NCBI GenBank assembly: GCA_963596005.1
Contig: CAVBJF010000007.1
Location: forward strand, 1-15,373
Origin: Gallibacter pasteurianus_A
GTDB taxonomy: Bacteria; Bacillota; Clostridia; Peptostreptococcales; Anaerovoracaceae
Direction of reading: 5' to 3'
DNA: 15,373 nt
Below are positions 5,752-15,173 of the stretch, in pieces. The notes beneath the pieces were generated by a model. That model did not search any database. It was not told the DNA's origin and was given only the letters and a program-made list of their open reading frames with translations. The position numbers and the translations under genes are program-made. Each line of letters opens with the position of its first letter. Within the stretch, counting starts at the first letter, position 1.

Positions 5752-6936
5752 ATGAGAGAATATGAATTAAAGTATGGATGTAATCCAAACCAAAGGCCGT
5801 CTAAAATATATATGGAAGACGGTAGTGAACTTCCGATAGAAATTTTAAATGGAAGGGCAGGATATATCAATCTCCTTGATGCAATGAACAGCTGGCAGCT
5901 TGTAAAGGAAGTAAAGGAAGCTGTAGGACTTTGTGCAGCTACATCATTTAAACATGTCAGCCCAACATCGGCAGCGGTTGGCATTAAAATGAGCGATAGC
6001 CTAAAAAAAGCGTGTTTTGTAGATGATATAAAAGGTTTAGACGAATCACCAATTGCGACAGCATATGCAAGGGCAAGAGGCACCGACCGCATGAGCTCGT
6101 TTGGTGATTTTATTGCGCTTTCGGATAAGTGCGATGTGACTTGTGCAAAATTGATCGCAAGGGAAGTTTCTGATGGTATTATTGCACCTGATTATGATGA
6201 TGAAGCATTAGAAATATTAAAGCAAAAGAAAAAGGGAAATTATACGATCATAAAGATAGATACAAATTATGTACCTAACCCTGTGGAGAGTAAGCAGGTA
6301 TTTGGGATTACATTTGAGCAGGGAAGAAATGAGCTAATAATTGATGAAAATCTTTTAGAAAGAATTGTTACAAAAAACAAAGAGCTTCCACATGAAGCAA
6401 AAATAGATTTGATTATTGCATTGATTACGCTAAAGTATACGCAGTCAAATTCGGTTTGTTTTGCTGTAGACGGACAGGTGATAGGTGTGGGAGCAGGCCA
6501 ACAGTCGCGAATTCATTGTACAAGGATAGCGGCAAACAAGGCTGATTTGTGGCACCTAAGGCAGAGCGAAAAGGTGTTAAATTTACCATTTTATGACAAT
6601 GTAAAGAGGGCGGAAAGAGATAATGCGATAGATATTTATCTTTCGCAGGATAGCGACGATGTGCTGGCAGATGGCAACTGGGAAGAATTATTTAAGGTAA
6701 AGCCTGAGCCATTTACAAGAAAAGAGCAGCAGGAATACCTATCAAAGATTAGCGCGGTGAGCGTGGCATCAGATGCGTTTTTCCCGTTTGGTGACAATAT
6801 TCAAAGAGCTGCAAAGAGCGGAGTTTCGTATGTTGCACAGCCCGGTGGATCTGTGAGAGATGAAAATGTTATTGAAACTTGCGACAAGTTCGGTATGGTG
6901 ATGGCGATGACAGGCATAAGGCTGTTCCATCACTAA
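5752..6936 (+). CDS. purH: Stand-alone AICAR formyltransferase (PurH formyltransferase domain only)
   Basis: This 394-residue protein corresponds to the AICAR transformylase part of PurH; it lacks the roughly 200-residue N-terminal IMP cyclohydrolase domain. It formylates AICAR (ZMP) with 10-formyl-THF to give FAICAR. Motifs are LKYGCNPNQRPSKIY (6-20), the catalytic Lys67-His68 in SFKHVSPTSAAVG, GVGAGQQSRIHC (245-256), FFPFGDNI (343-350) and QPGGSVRDENVI (363-374). It begins 41 bases after the purO-family gene with GAGGG (5742-5746) before the ATG. Its substrate is the ligand of the riboswitch at the head of the operon. The symbol purH is used for the activity only. Confidence 0.94.
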   Translation: MREYELKYGCNPNQRPSKIYMEDGSELPIEILNGRAGYINLLDAMNSWQLVKEVKEAVGLCAATSFKHVSPTSAAVGIKMSDSLKKACFVDDIKGLDESPIATAYARARGTDRMSSFGDFIALSDKCDVTCAKLIAREVSDGIIAPDYDDEALEILKQKKKGNYTIIKIDTNYVPNPVESKQVFGITFEQGRNELIIDENLLERIVTKNKELPHEAKIDLIIALITLKYTQSNSVCFAVDGQVIGVGAGQQSRIHCTRIAANKADLWHLRQSEKVLNLPFYDNVKRAERDNAIDIYLSQDSDDVLADGNWEELFKVKPEPFTRKEQQEYLSKISAVSVASDAFFPFGDNIQRAAKSGVSYVAQPGGSVRDENVIETCDKFGMVMAMTGIRLFHH

Positions 6937-6964
6937 ATGTCAAAAAAAGCGTGGAGGTTTTGAG

Positions 6965-8227
6965 ATGAAAATTATGGTAGTAGGTGGTGGTGGCAGAGAG
7001 CACGCCATAATAAAAAAGATAAAGGAAAGCCCACTTGCAACAGAGATATATGCCTTGCCGGGAAACGGAGGTATAGCAAAGGATGCAAAGTGCGTAGATA
7101 TCGCAGCTAAGGATATTCCTGCTATAGTAGACTTTGCTAAAAAAAATGGGATAGAGTTTGCGATTGTAGCACCGGATGATCCGCTTGTTTTAGGTGCGGT
7201 AGATGCTTTAAATGATGCGGGGATAAAGACTTTTGGGCCTACAAAGGCAGCGGCGATTATAGAAGGCAGCAAGGCATTTTCTAAGGACTTGATGAAAAAA
7301 TATAATATTCCAACTGCAACATATGAAACCTTTACGGATATGGAGGAGGCGCTTTCGTACCTCGATGATCAAAAGGCTCCGATAGTTGTTAAGGCAGACG
7401 GGCTGGCGCTTGGCAAGGGCGTTATATTGGCACAGACGACAGGGGAAGCAAAACAGGCAGTAAGATCCATGATGCAGGATAAAGTTTTTGGAGAAAGCGG
7501 CAACCGGATCGTTATCGAGGAGTTTTTGGAAGGCCATGAAGTGAGCGTTCTTACATTTACAGACGGAAGGACATTGATTCCGATGGTTTCTTCTATGGAT
7601 CATAAGAGGGCACTTGATGATGATAAAGGCCTAAATACAGGTGGGATGGGTACAATCGCACCAAATCCGTATTATACAGAAGAGATAGCAGAGCAATGTA
7701 TGAAAGATATATTTTTACCAACAGTTGAAGCTATGAATAAAGAAGGCAGAAGCTTTAGCGGTTGTCTATACTTTGGACTCATGTTGACAGCTGACGGGCC
7801 TAAGGTTATAGAATACAATTGTCGTTTCGGAGATCCGGAGACGCAGGTCGTTTTGCCGCTTTTAAAAAGTGACTTGCTTGATATTATGATGCACATATAT
7901 AATGGCACTTTGGATGAGGCGGATGTAAAATTTAGCGATGAGAGTGCGTGTTGCGTTGTTATGGCCTCTGATGGTTATCCTACAAAATATGATACAGGTT
8001 TTGAAATAAGTATGCCTGAAGATAAAAATATATATGTTGCCGGCGCAAAGATTGCAGATGGCAAACTTGTGACAGCCGGAGGCAGAGTCTTAGGTGTGAC
8101 AGAGACAGAGAAAGGTCTTGAATCTGCGATTAAAAAAGCATATGAGACAGTTTCTGAAGTGCATTTTGAAAATGCGTTTTACAGAAGGGATATAGGCAAG
8201 TGTGCCTTGATGGCAGAAAGGAAATAG
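6965..8227 (+). CDS. purD: Phosphoribosylamine-glycine ligase PurD (GAR synthetase)
   Basis: PurD ligates glycine to phosphoribosylamine using ATP. At 420 residues it is close to E. coli (429). The N-terminal VVGGGGREHAI (5-15) and LPGNGGIA (31-38) bind the phosphoribosyl substrate. The ATP-grasp region includes VVKADGLALGKGV (141-153), IEEFLEGHEVS (184-194), LNTGGMGTIAPNP (223-235) and EYNCRFGDPETQ (283-294), with a C-terminal biotin-carboxylase-like subdomain. GGAGG (6953-6957) lies seven bases before the ATG. Its substrate is the unstable product of PurF, encoded earlier in the operon. One base separates it from purL. Confidence 0.97.
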   Translation: MKIMVVGGGGREHAIIKKIKESPLATEIYALPGNGGIAKDAKCVDIAAKDIPAIVDFAKKNGIEFAIVAPDDPLVLGAVDALNDAGIKTFGPTKAAAIIEGSKAFSKDLMKKYNIPTATYETFTDMEEALSYLDDQKAPIVVKADGLALGKGVILAQTTGEAKQAVRSMMQDKVFGESGNRIVIEEFLEGHEVSVLTFTDGRTLIPMVSSMDHKRALDDDKGLNTGGMGTIAPNPYYTEEIAEQCMKDIFLPTVEAMNKEGRSFSGCLYFGLMLTADGPKVIEYNCRFGDPETQVVLPLLKSDLLDIMMHIYNGTLDEADVKFSDESACCVVMASDGYPTKYDTGFEISMPEDKNIYVAGAKIADGKLVTAGGRVLGVTETEKGLESAIKKAYETVSEVHFENAFYRRDIGKCALMAERK

Positions 8228-8228
8228 C

Positions 8229-11200
8229 ATGGTTTATAGAATTTTTGTGGAAAGAAAACAAGGCTTTGAGCATGAAGCAAAAGCACTTCTCCACGATTTG
8301 CATCAAGTTTTACAGATAGATGGCTTGGAGAACATAAGGATTTTCAATCGTTATGATGTTCAAGGTATAAGCAAGGAGCTTTTTGATTATGCATCGCATA
8401 CAGTTTTTTCGGAGCCACAAACCGATCAGATTTCTTCTGCGCTCCCGAGCGCCGACGCTATATTTGCTGCAGAATATCTGCCAGGACAGTTTGATCAGAG
8501 AGCTTCTTCGGCGGAGGAATGTATACAGATAATCTCCAAAGGTCAAAGGGCTATAGTTAAAACAGCAAAAGTATATGCGATATATGGAGATATTACAAAA
8601 GAAGCACTTTTGGCCATTAAAAAATATGTTATAAACCCGGTAGAAGCGAGAGAAGCCGGATTGGAGCTTCCGCAAACATTGCAGTTAGAATACGAAATTC
8701 CGCAGGAAGTAAAAGAAATAAAAGGGTTTACAGAACTAAAGGACAGCGAGCTTGCGGAGTTCATAAATGAATACAGTCTTGCTATGGACGCAGCTGACCT
8801 TTTAGAATGTCAAAAATATTTCAAAAATGAAAAAAGGCAGCCAAGTATTACTGAAATACGGGTCCTTGATACATACTGGTCGGATCATTGCAGGCATACG
8901 ACATTTAACACGACGATCGACAGCGTTAAATTCGAAGATGATGCGGTGCAAAAGGCGTACGAGAGATATCTTGACATTCGCAAGGAGCTTGGAGTTAAAA
9001 AACCTATAACGCTGATGAATATCGGCACTATTGCCGCAAAATATTTAAAGGCACAAGGTAAATTGCAAAAGCTTGATGAATCCGAGGAGATAAATGCATG
9101 CACTGTCAAAATAGAGGTGGAGCATGATGGCAAAAAAGAAGATTGGTTGCTTCTTTTCAAAAATGAAACGCACAATCATCCGACCGAGATAGAGCCATTT
9201 GGCGGTGCGGCAACATGCGTAGGAGGAGCCATCAGAGATCCGCTTTCCGGCAGGTCATATGTATATGGAGCTATGCGACTGACAGGTGCAGGCGATCCAC
9301 TGACGCCGCTTAGCGAGACGCTTGAAGGCAAATTGCCGCAGAGAAAGATAGTTACAACGGCTACTGCAGGATATAGTTCCTACGGAAATCAGATTGGGCT
9401 TGCAACAGGTCAGGTAGATGAAATATATCATCCGGGATATGTTGCAAAGCATATGGAAATCGGTGCAGTTATAGGAGCTTGCCCTAGGGGAAATGTCAAA
9501 AGAGAAAAACCTCAGGCAGGCGATAATGTAATATTGCTTGGAGGAAAGACAGGTCGCGACGGCTGTGGCGGGGCGACCGGTTCGTCTAAAAAGCACGACA
9601 GCTCCTCATTAGAAAATTGCGGAGCTGAGGTGCAAAAGGGCAATGCGCCGGAAGAAAGAAAGTTACAGAGACTTTTTAGAAATCCTGTTGCTTCAAGGAT
9701 GATAAAACGCTGCAATGACTTTGGCGCCGGTGGCGTGTCCGTTGCAGTTGGAGAGCTTGCGGACGGGCTTAAAATAAATCTCGATAAGGTACCTAAAAAA
9801 TATGATGGCCTTGATGGCACGGAGCTTGCTATAAGTGAATCACAGGAGCGCATGGCTGTAGTGGTTGCAGGTGATGATGTTGATAAATTTATAGCCCTTG
9901 CTAATGCCGAAAATTTAGAGGCAACTGTCATAGCAGAGGTAACAAAGGAGCCACGCCTAACCATGTCGTGGAATGATAAAATTATTGTGGATTTGTCAAG
10001 GGAGTTCCTTGATTCTAATGGCGCAGAAAAGCATATAGATGTTTTAGTAGCAAGTAGTTTACCATACGCAAAAGAGACAAAAGGCGGATTAAAGGAGCGA
10101 TTTGAGGAAATTGCAGGAGATATAAATTGTTGTTCAAAGAGGGGCCTTTCCGAAATATTTGATTCGACAATAGGTGCAGGTAGTGTGCTTATGCCTTTCG
10201 GTGGGAAGTATCAAAGGACACCGGTACAGGCGATGGTACATAAGATACCGGTCGAAAGAGGGGATACATCGACGGTCAGCATGATGTCATGGGGATACAA
10301 TCCGTTTATTACAGAAAAAAGTCCGTATCATGGAGCGTATCTTGCCGTTGTGGAGTCTGTATGTAAACTTGTGGCGACAGGTGCATCGCTTGATGAGGCA
10401 TATTTGTCATTCCAGGAATATTTTGAAACACTTGGCAACAATTCGCAAAGTTGGGGCAAACCATTTGCGGCGCTTCTTGGTGCGCTTGATGCGCAAGTGG
10501 GACTTGAGGTGGCTGCAATTGGCGGCAAGGATTCGATGAGCGGATCTTTTGAAGAATTGCATGTGCCACCGACATTAGTATCTTTTGCTTGTACTACGGA
10601 TGAGATTAGCAATGTCATCTCCCCTGAATTTAAAGGAATAGGAAACTATGTGTATCTTTTAAAGCCGCAGATTGGAAAGGACAATCTGCCAACATGCGAT
10701 TCCATCAAAGAGAATATTAAAAAGGTGCATAAGTTAGTTCTTAGTGGTGCGCTTAAAGCCGCATGGACACCAGGTATGGGAGGCGTTGCAGAGGCTCTCA
10801 TAAAGATGACGCTTGGAAATCGCATTGGTATTGCGATAAATGATAAGATAGCAGATGATGAGTTATTTGAGTATAACTACGGTACATTTATTTTAGAGAC
10901 AGAGCAAAAAATTGAAGACGCAATACTACTTGGCAAGACGACTTCAGATTTTGTTATTTCAAAGGGAGAGATTGTCATAGACATATTTGATATTGCAAGC
11001 ATATATGAAGGAAAGCTTGAGCCTATTTACCATTGCAATATTGAGCAAAAGGACGAAGTTGAAGTTTCGGAAGATGTTTCATATACGGAGAAAAAAGAAT
11101 TTGCATCGGCGATCAAGGTGGCAAGACCTAAGGTGCTTATTCCCGTATTCCCCGGCACAAATTGCGAATATGATACAGCTAAGGCATTTGAGAGGGCAGG

Positions 11201-11921
11201 AGCTGAGAGTGAAATTTTTGTATTAAATAATCTTACACCGTCAGATGTTGCAAAATCAGTTGAGAATTTTGCTGAAAAGATACAAGGCTCACAGATGATA
11301 TTTATCCCCGGAGGATTTTCAGGTGGGGATGAGCCGGACGGTTCCGGGAAGCTAATTACTGCATTTTTCAGAAATCCGGAAATAAAGGAAGCTGTGACAC
11401 AGCTCTTAGAAAAAAGAGATGGTTTGATAGCCGGCATATGTAATGGCTTTCAGGCGCTCATAAAGCTTGGACTTGTGCCATACGGTAAAATCATGGATAT
11501 AGATGAGACATTCCCAACACTGACATATAATAAGATAGGTCGCCATCAATCAAAGCTAGTGAGAACGCGTATAGCGTCAAACAAATCGCCTTGGTTAGCA
11601 AGTACAAATGTCGGAGAAATATACACCGTGCCAATTTCTCATGGGGAGGGGCGCTTTGTAGCTGATGAAAAACTTATACGACAATTAGCAAAGAACGGTC
11701 AGATTATTACGCAGTATGTTGACTTAGAGTCGATGCCGACACAAGATGTTCAATACAATCCGAATGGCTCTGCTTGGGCCGTAGAGGGCATAATTTCACC
11801 TGATGGCAGGGTACTTGGCAAGATGGGACATTCAGAGAGAATAGGAAACGGATTATATAAAAATGTACCGGGCAAATTTGATATGCAGATGTTTGAGGCA
11901 GCTACCGGATACTTTAAATAA
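8229..11921 (+). CDS. purL: Phosphoribosylformylglycinamidine synthase, single-chain PurL
   Basis: This is the large fused FGAM synthase, converting FGAR and glutamine to FGAM with ATP. At 1230 residues it carries in one chain the parts that B. subtilis splits into PurS, PurL and PurQ, and it resembles the Firmicutes long-form clade. In order: an N-terminal PurS-like region, the linker motif DTYWSDHCRHTTFNT (from 214), the metal/ATP segment NETHNHPTEIEPFGGAATC (from 312), a second synthetase half, and a class I glutaminase domain from about 965 (KVLIPVFPGTNCEYD). The glutaminase nucleophile is Cys1071 in GICNGFQ and the catalytic His is 1138 in SHGEGRF, so unlike PurF here this glutaminase is intact. 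The ATG is one base after purD. It is the last gene of the operon. Confidence 0.97.
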   Translation: MVYRIFVERKQGFEHEAKALLHDLHQVLQIDGLENIRIFNRYDVQGISKELFDYASHTVFSEPQTDQISSALPSADAIFAAEYLPGQFDQRASSAEECIQIISKGQRAIVKTAKVYAIYGDITKEALLAIKKYVINPVEAREAGLELPQTLQLEYEIPQEVKEIKGFTELKDSELAEFINEYSLAMDAADLLECQKYFKNEKRQPSITEIRVLDTYWSDHCRHTTFNTTIDSVKFEDDAVQKAYERYLDIRKELGVKKPITLMNIGTIAAKYLKAQGKLQKLDESEEINACTVKIEVEHDGKKEDWLLLFKNETHNHPTEIEPFGGAATCVGGAIRDPLSGRSYVYGAMRLTGAGDPLTPLSETLEGKLPQRKIVTTATAGYSSYGNQIGLATGQVDEIYHPGYVAKHMEIGAVIGACPRGNVKREKPQAGDNVILLGGKTGRDGCGGATGSSKKHDSSSLENCGAEVQKGNAPEERKLQRLFRNPVASRMIKRCNDFGAGGVSVAVGELADGLKINLDKVPKKYDGLDGTELAISESQERMAVVVAGDDVDKFIALANAENLEATVIAEVTKEPRLTMSWNDKIIVDLSREFLDSNGAEKHIDVLVASSLPYAKETKGGLKERFEEIAGDINCCSKRGLSEIFDSTIGAGSVLMPFGGKYQRTPVQAMVHKIPVERGDTSTVSMMSWGYNPFITEKSPYHGAYLAVVESVCKLVATGASLDEAYLSFQEYFETLGNNSQSWGKPFAALLGALDAQVGLEVAAIGGKDSMSGSFEELHVPPTLVSFACTTDEISNVISPEFKGIGNYVYLLKPQIGKDNLPTCDSIKENIKKVHKLVLSGALKAAWTPGMGGVAEALIKMTLGNRIGIAINDKIADDELFEYNYGTFILETEQKIEDAILLGKTTSDFVISKGEIVIDIFDIASIYEGKLEPIYHCNIEQKDEVEVSEDVSYTEKKEFASAIKVARPKVLIPVFPGTNCEYDTAKAFERAGAESEIFVLNNLTPSDVAKSVENFAEKIQGSQMIFIPGGFSGGDEPDGSGKLITAFFRNPEIKEAVTQLLEKRDGLIAGICNGFQALIKLGLVPYGKIMDIDETFPTLTYNKIGRHQSKLVRTRIASNKSPWLASTNVGEIYTVPISHGEGRFVADEKLIRQLAKNGQIITQYVDLESMPTQDVQYNPNGSAWAVEGIISPDGRVLGKMGHSERIGNGLYKNVPGKFDMQMFEAATGYFK

Positions 11922-11965
11922 AAAAAGACTATCTTATGGTATTTCACCAATATACCATAAGATAG
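11920..11965 (-). terminator. Intrinsic terminator of the minus-strand operon, between convergent operons
   Basis: The arms CTATCTTATGGTAT (11929-11942) and ATACCATAAGATAG (11952-11965) are perfectly complementary over 14 bases around a nine-base loop. Read on the minus strand, a run of seven T (complement of 11920-11926) follows two bases after the stem. On the plus strand the downstream sequence is A-rich with no T run, so this is primarily the terminator of the dehydrogenase operon. For the purine transcript it could act as a 3' stabilising hairpin. Confidence 0.85.
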
Positions 11966-11978
11966 AATTATAAAAAAA

Positions 11979-12902
11979 TCATACTGAGAGCCAATCGTAG
12001 AGGTTATTTGCTACGATATCGGCTCTTTTTTCGAATGCTTGCTCGCTCGCAAATGCGATATGTGGAGTTAGTATTGTATTGGGAGCATCGCAGAGAGGAT
12101 GATCTTTTGCAATCGGTGGTTCGGTATCAAACACATCTATACCTGCACCTGCGATAGTACCATTTTTAAGAGCATTTGCAAGTGCAGTTGTGTTTACTAT
12201 AGGACCTCGGGCTGTATTTATGAGAAATGCAGTAGGCTTCATTATAGTAAGTTTGTTTTCGTCTATGAGATTTATCGTTTCCGACGTCTGCGGCACATGG
12301 AGCGAAACGATATCTGAGCTTTGCAATAAGGTGTCAAGAGAGACAAATTTTACATCGTCTATATCTTTGACAGTCCTTGAGTAGGCTATAACATTACAAC
12401 CAAAAGCGTTTGCTATTTTTGCAACTCGCATGCCAATAGCGCCCATGCCGATGATTCCAAAGGTTTTGCCTTCAAGTTCAAAACCGACAAGCCCTTCTTT
12501 TGTGCCTTTATTGCGACAACGTACATCGCAAGGTATAACATTGCGAGCAAGGGAGATAGCCATCGCAAATACGAGATCTGCTACAGCGACAGTCGAATAT
12601 CCCGCACAATTCTTTACTTCTATGCCGTGTGCCTTGCAGTAATCTGTATCGATATGGTCTATACCTGTAAAGGCGACGCAAATCTTTTTTAGATTTTTGC
12701 AGTGGAGCATAACATCTTTACCGAATTTGATGTTTGAAAGAACGACTATATCGGCATTACGGCTACGCTCTATTAGTGTGGCGGTGTCTTCACATCTTTC
12801 TGCAAAGTAAGTGATGTTGTAGGCTGTACCAATCTTATTTTCTATTTTTTCTTTTAGCCTTTCTTGTGATATGCCAAGAGGCTCTAAAAATACTATATTC
12901 AT
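11979..12902 (-). CDS. D-isomer-specific 2-hydroxyacid dehydrogenase, NAD-dependent
   Basis: This 307-residue cytoplasmic oxidoreductase has the D-2-hydroxyacid dehydrogenase fold. The Rossmann nucleotide loop is GIIGMGAIG (149-157), the catalytic Arg232 is in INTARGP, Glu261 in FDTEPP and His281 in TPHIAFAS. The substrate cannot be fixed from sequence; hydroxypyruvate/glycerate or 3-phosphoglycerate are possible. It lacks the C-terminal ACT domain of long SerA proteins. AAGGAG lies seven bases before the ATG on the minus strand, and the gene starts two bases after the proA stop, so the two are co-transcribed. Confidence 0.92.
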   Translation of the reverse strand: MNIVFLEPLGISQERLKEKIENKIGTAYNITYFAERCEDTATLIERSRNADIVVLSNIKFGKDVMLHCKNLKKICVAFTGIDHIDTDYCKAHGIEVKNCAGYSTVAVADLVFAMAISLARNVIPCDVRCRNKGTKEGLVGFELEGKTFGIIGMGAIGMRVAKIANAFGCNVIAYSRTVKDIDDVKFVSLDTLLQSSDIVSLHVPQTSETINLIDENKLTIMKPTAFLINTARGPIVNTTALANALKNGTIAGAGIDVFDTEPPIAKDHPLCDAPNTILTPHIAFASEQAFEKRADIVANNLYDWLSV

Positions 12903-12904
12903 GA

Positions 12905-14125
12905 TTACTCCTTGTCTTTAAAGTGAAAGCTTTTCTTTCCGCTGACATAATCAGCGACAATTTGCCCGCTTCCACAGAGAGTATACTTATATGTAACAAG
13001 ACCGTCAAGGCCGACAGGACCTCTTGCGTGAAGCTTGCTTGTGCTTATGCCGACCTCAGCGCCAAAGCCGTATCTAAAGCCGTCTGCAAAGCGTGTAGAA
13101 CAGTTGCAATAAACTCCTGCCGAATCGACATATTTCATAAATTTCTCAGCTTTATCCTTATTTTCTGTAATGATACAATCTGTATGATGAGAACCATATT
13201 TATTTATATGTTCTATTGCCTCGTCTATATCCGATACTTTCCTTGCAGTCAAGATGAGATCGAGATACTCCTCATTATAATCGCCCTCATTAACTGTAAT
13301 AGCAGGGTTAAGTCCGTTAACAACGCTATCGTATAACTTTTCACTTACAAGTACAGTTTCAACGGCATTACATGCGGCAGGATATTGCATTTTCGAATCG
13401 TTTATTATCTGTATCGCCAAATCTACAGAAGCTTCGTCATCGACATATATGTGGCAAATGCCATCTGCGTGACCCATAACGGGGATCTTCGAATTTTCCA
13501 TTATATATTGTACAAAAGCATTAGAGCCACGCGGAATGATGAGATCGATGCTGTCATGACACTTAAGAAGCTCGCTTATCGCAGCTCTATCCTCAATGAG
13601 GGTCGCAAAATGAGGAGGAAGACCGGCCTTAATGCCTGCTTCAGATATAATTCCAAAAAGAGCTTTATTTGTGTTTTTTGCCTCGCTGCCGCCTTTTAGA
13701 ATAGAGCAGTTACCGCTTTTTATACATAGCGTCGAAATTTGCACAAGAGCATCCGGGCGAGACTCAAAGATGACTCCTATAACTCCGATAGCACAACTTT
13801 TTTTTGTGAGTATCAGATCCTTATCGAGCTCTCTTTTTAAGAGAATTTTATCGAGTGGATCCGCAAGCGAAACAAGATCCTTTATACCTTGAACGCATAA
13901 AGACAGCTTTGACTCGTCAAATTTTAGGCGTGCAAGAAGTGGTAATGCAAGATTTTCTTTTGTCGCATTTTCTATATCCAGCTTATTTGCTTCAAATATC
14001 TTATCTTTTGAGGAAAGCAAAGCCTCTGCAATATCTAAAAGTGCTTTGTTTCGAATATCACTATCGAGAGTCGACATCGTTATGCTGTCGGTTTTAGCAC
14101 TATTTGCCACTTGTGAGTAATTCAT
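12905..14125 (-). CDS. proA: Glutamate-5-semialdehyde dehydrogenase ProA (gamma-glutamyl phosphate reductase)
   Basis: ProA reduces gamma-glutamyl phosphate with NADPH, the second step of proline synthesis. The 406 residues match the family (E. coli 417). Motifs are FESRPDALVQI (120-130), LKGGSEA (143-149), IIPRGS (196-201), PVMGHADGICHIYVD (215-229) and the catalytic Cys252 in YPAACNAVET. The ATG is preceded by AAAGGA on the minus strand and overlaps the end of the upstream exonuclease gene by 26 bases, suggesting coupled translation. The partner glutamate 5-kinase gene proB, often adjacent, is absent from this window. Confidence 0.97.
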   Translation of the reverse strand: MNYSQVANSAKTDSITMSTLDSDIRNKALLDIAEALLSSKDKIFEANKLDIENATKENLALPLLARLKFDESKLSLCVQGIKDLVSLADPLDKILLKRELDKDLILTKKSCAIGVIGVIFESRPDALVQISTLCIKSGNCSILKGGSEAKNTNKALFGIISEAGIKAGLPPHFATLIEDRAAISELLKCHDSIDLIIPRGSNAFVQYIMENSKIPVMGHADGICHIYVDDEASVDLAIQIINDSKMQYPAACNAVETVLVSEKLYDSVVNGLNPAITVNEGDYNEEYLDLILTARKVSDIDEAIEHINKYGSHHTDCIITENKDKAEKFMKYVDSAGVYCNCSTRFADGFRYGFGAEVGISTSKLHARGPVGLDGLVTYKYTLCGSGQIVADYVSGKKSFHFKDKE

Positions 14126-15167
14126 TTTTTATTATCCTTTCGATTAAATATTTGCCCAGTAGGGCAGTTGCATTGTAATTTATTTCTTTTCCGTCAAAAA
14201 CAACAAGAAAATCATCCAAAAGCCCGCCACAATTTTTAAAGAGAGTTTGCGGTAGATTAAGAGATGTTAGATTTGCAAATACTATATTATCCTTTTTTAT
14301 GAGTTTTTGGTTTACGTTAAAATGATTATTGTCAAAATTGATAAAAAGACCATTTTCATCATCAAAACTTTTATAACATAATGAAGTATTTTTTATAAGG
14401 CCCTGTAAACACAGTTGATCTTTTTTTGGACTTATTTTTGATATTTCTGTTTTTATATTTATAGTTTCACCTGGATGAACATCAAGAGGGAAACCCTCAA
14501 AACATAACGCTTTATGCAAGTTGAGCTTTTTTAAAACGACAAGCAGCCTTTGCAGCTGTCTGACATCATCGCTATTGTGCAAGAGTATTTTTTCTGCAAG
14601 TAGCGAGTTTTTAGTGGTGAGATACGAAGCGTAGAGGTCTATGCTTTCTTTCCCATCTATGGTGTCGTCTCTTTGATTCCAGAGGCCGAGATAATTTTCG
14701 ACCGTTTTCTGTTTTAAATTTGGCACGAAGTTACAGAACTCGGAATGTCTCTTTAAAAGTCTGAAAATATCTAAGTTGTACGGCAAAAGCAGATTTATAT
14801 CAATATTTTCAGCAAAATCGTAAGGCGGCTTACCGTCGGTTGAGTATTTCATTGCTCGCTTTACAACAAAAGGTATATCAAACGAGTGACCGTTATATGT
14901 TACTACATAATCAAGCTCACCTAAAAGCTTTAGAGTTTTTGCAATAACATCAATTTCTTCATCAAGGCTTTCGGCAAAAAACTGTCTCACGCAAAGCTTG
15001 CCGTCAGGGAGAGGAATTGCAAAACCCGATAAAATCAAACTTGAGTTTTTTGGAGAAAGTCCGGTTGTTTCAATATCAAAAATCGCTCCCCTTTTATTAC
15101 CGAAGTAAATGTTAAAAGGAGAATAATCAAAAAGTTTTTCGTCATATGTCGTTTCAATTATTTTCAT
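14100..15167 (-). CDS. DEDD-type exonuclease, RNase H-like fold (YprB-like)
   Basis: This 355-residue protein has an N-terminal 3'-5' exonuclease-like domain. Exo I motif is FDIETTGL (Asp31, Glu33), Exo II is YNGHSFDIPF (Asp97), and Exo III is LHNSDDVRQL with Asp200/Asp201. This pattern fits the Firmicutes YprB-like RNase H-like proteins. The C-terminal 135 or so residues have no motif I recognise. Whether it acts on DNA or RNA cannot be told from sequence. No helicase gene of the YprA type is next to it here. There is no Shine-Dalgarno sequence before the ATG and an in-frame stop lies just upstream, so no longer start is available. It is the first gene of the minus-strand operon. Confidence 0.82.
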   Translation of the reverse strand: MKIIETTYDEKLFDYSPFNIYFGNKRGAIFDIETTGLSPKNSSLILSGFAIPLPDGKLCVRQFFAESLDEEIDVIAKTLKLLGELDYVVTYNGHSFDIPFVVKRAMKYSTDGKPPYDFAENIDINLLLPYNLDIFRLLKRHSEFCNFVPNLKQKTVENYLGLWNQRDDTIDGKESIDLYASYLTTKNSLLAEKILLHNSDDVRQLQRLLVVLKKLNLHKALCFEGFPLDVHPGETINIKTEISKISPKKDQLCLQGLIKNTSLCYKSFDDENGLFINFDNNHFNVNQKLIKKDNIVFANLTSLNLPQTLFKNCGGLLDDFLVVFDGKEINYNATALLGKYLIERIIKNELLTSGK

Positions 15168-15173
15168 GTTTGT

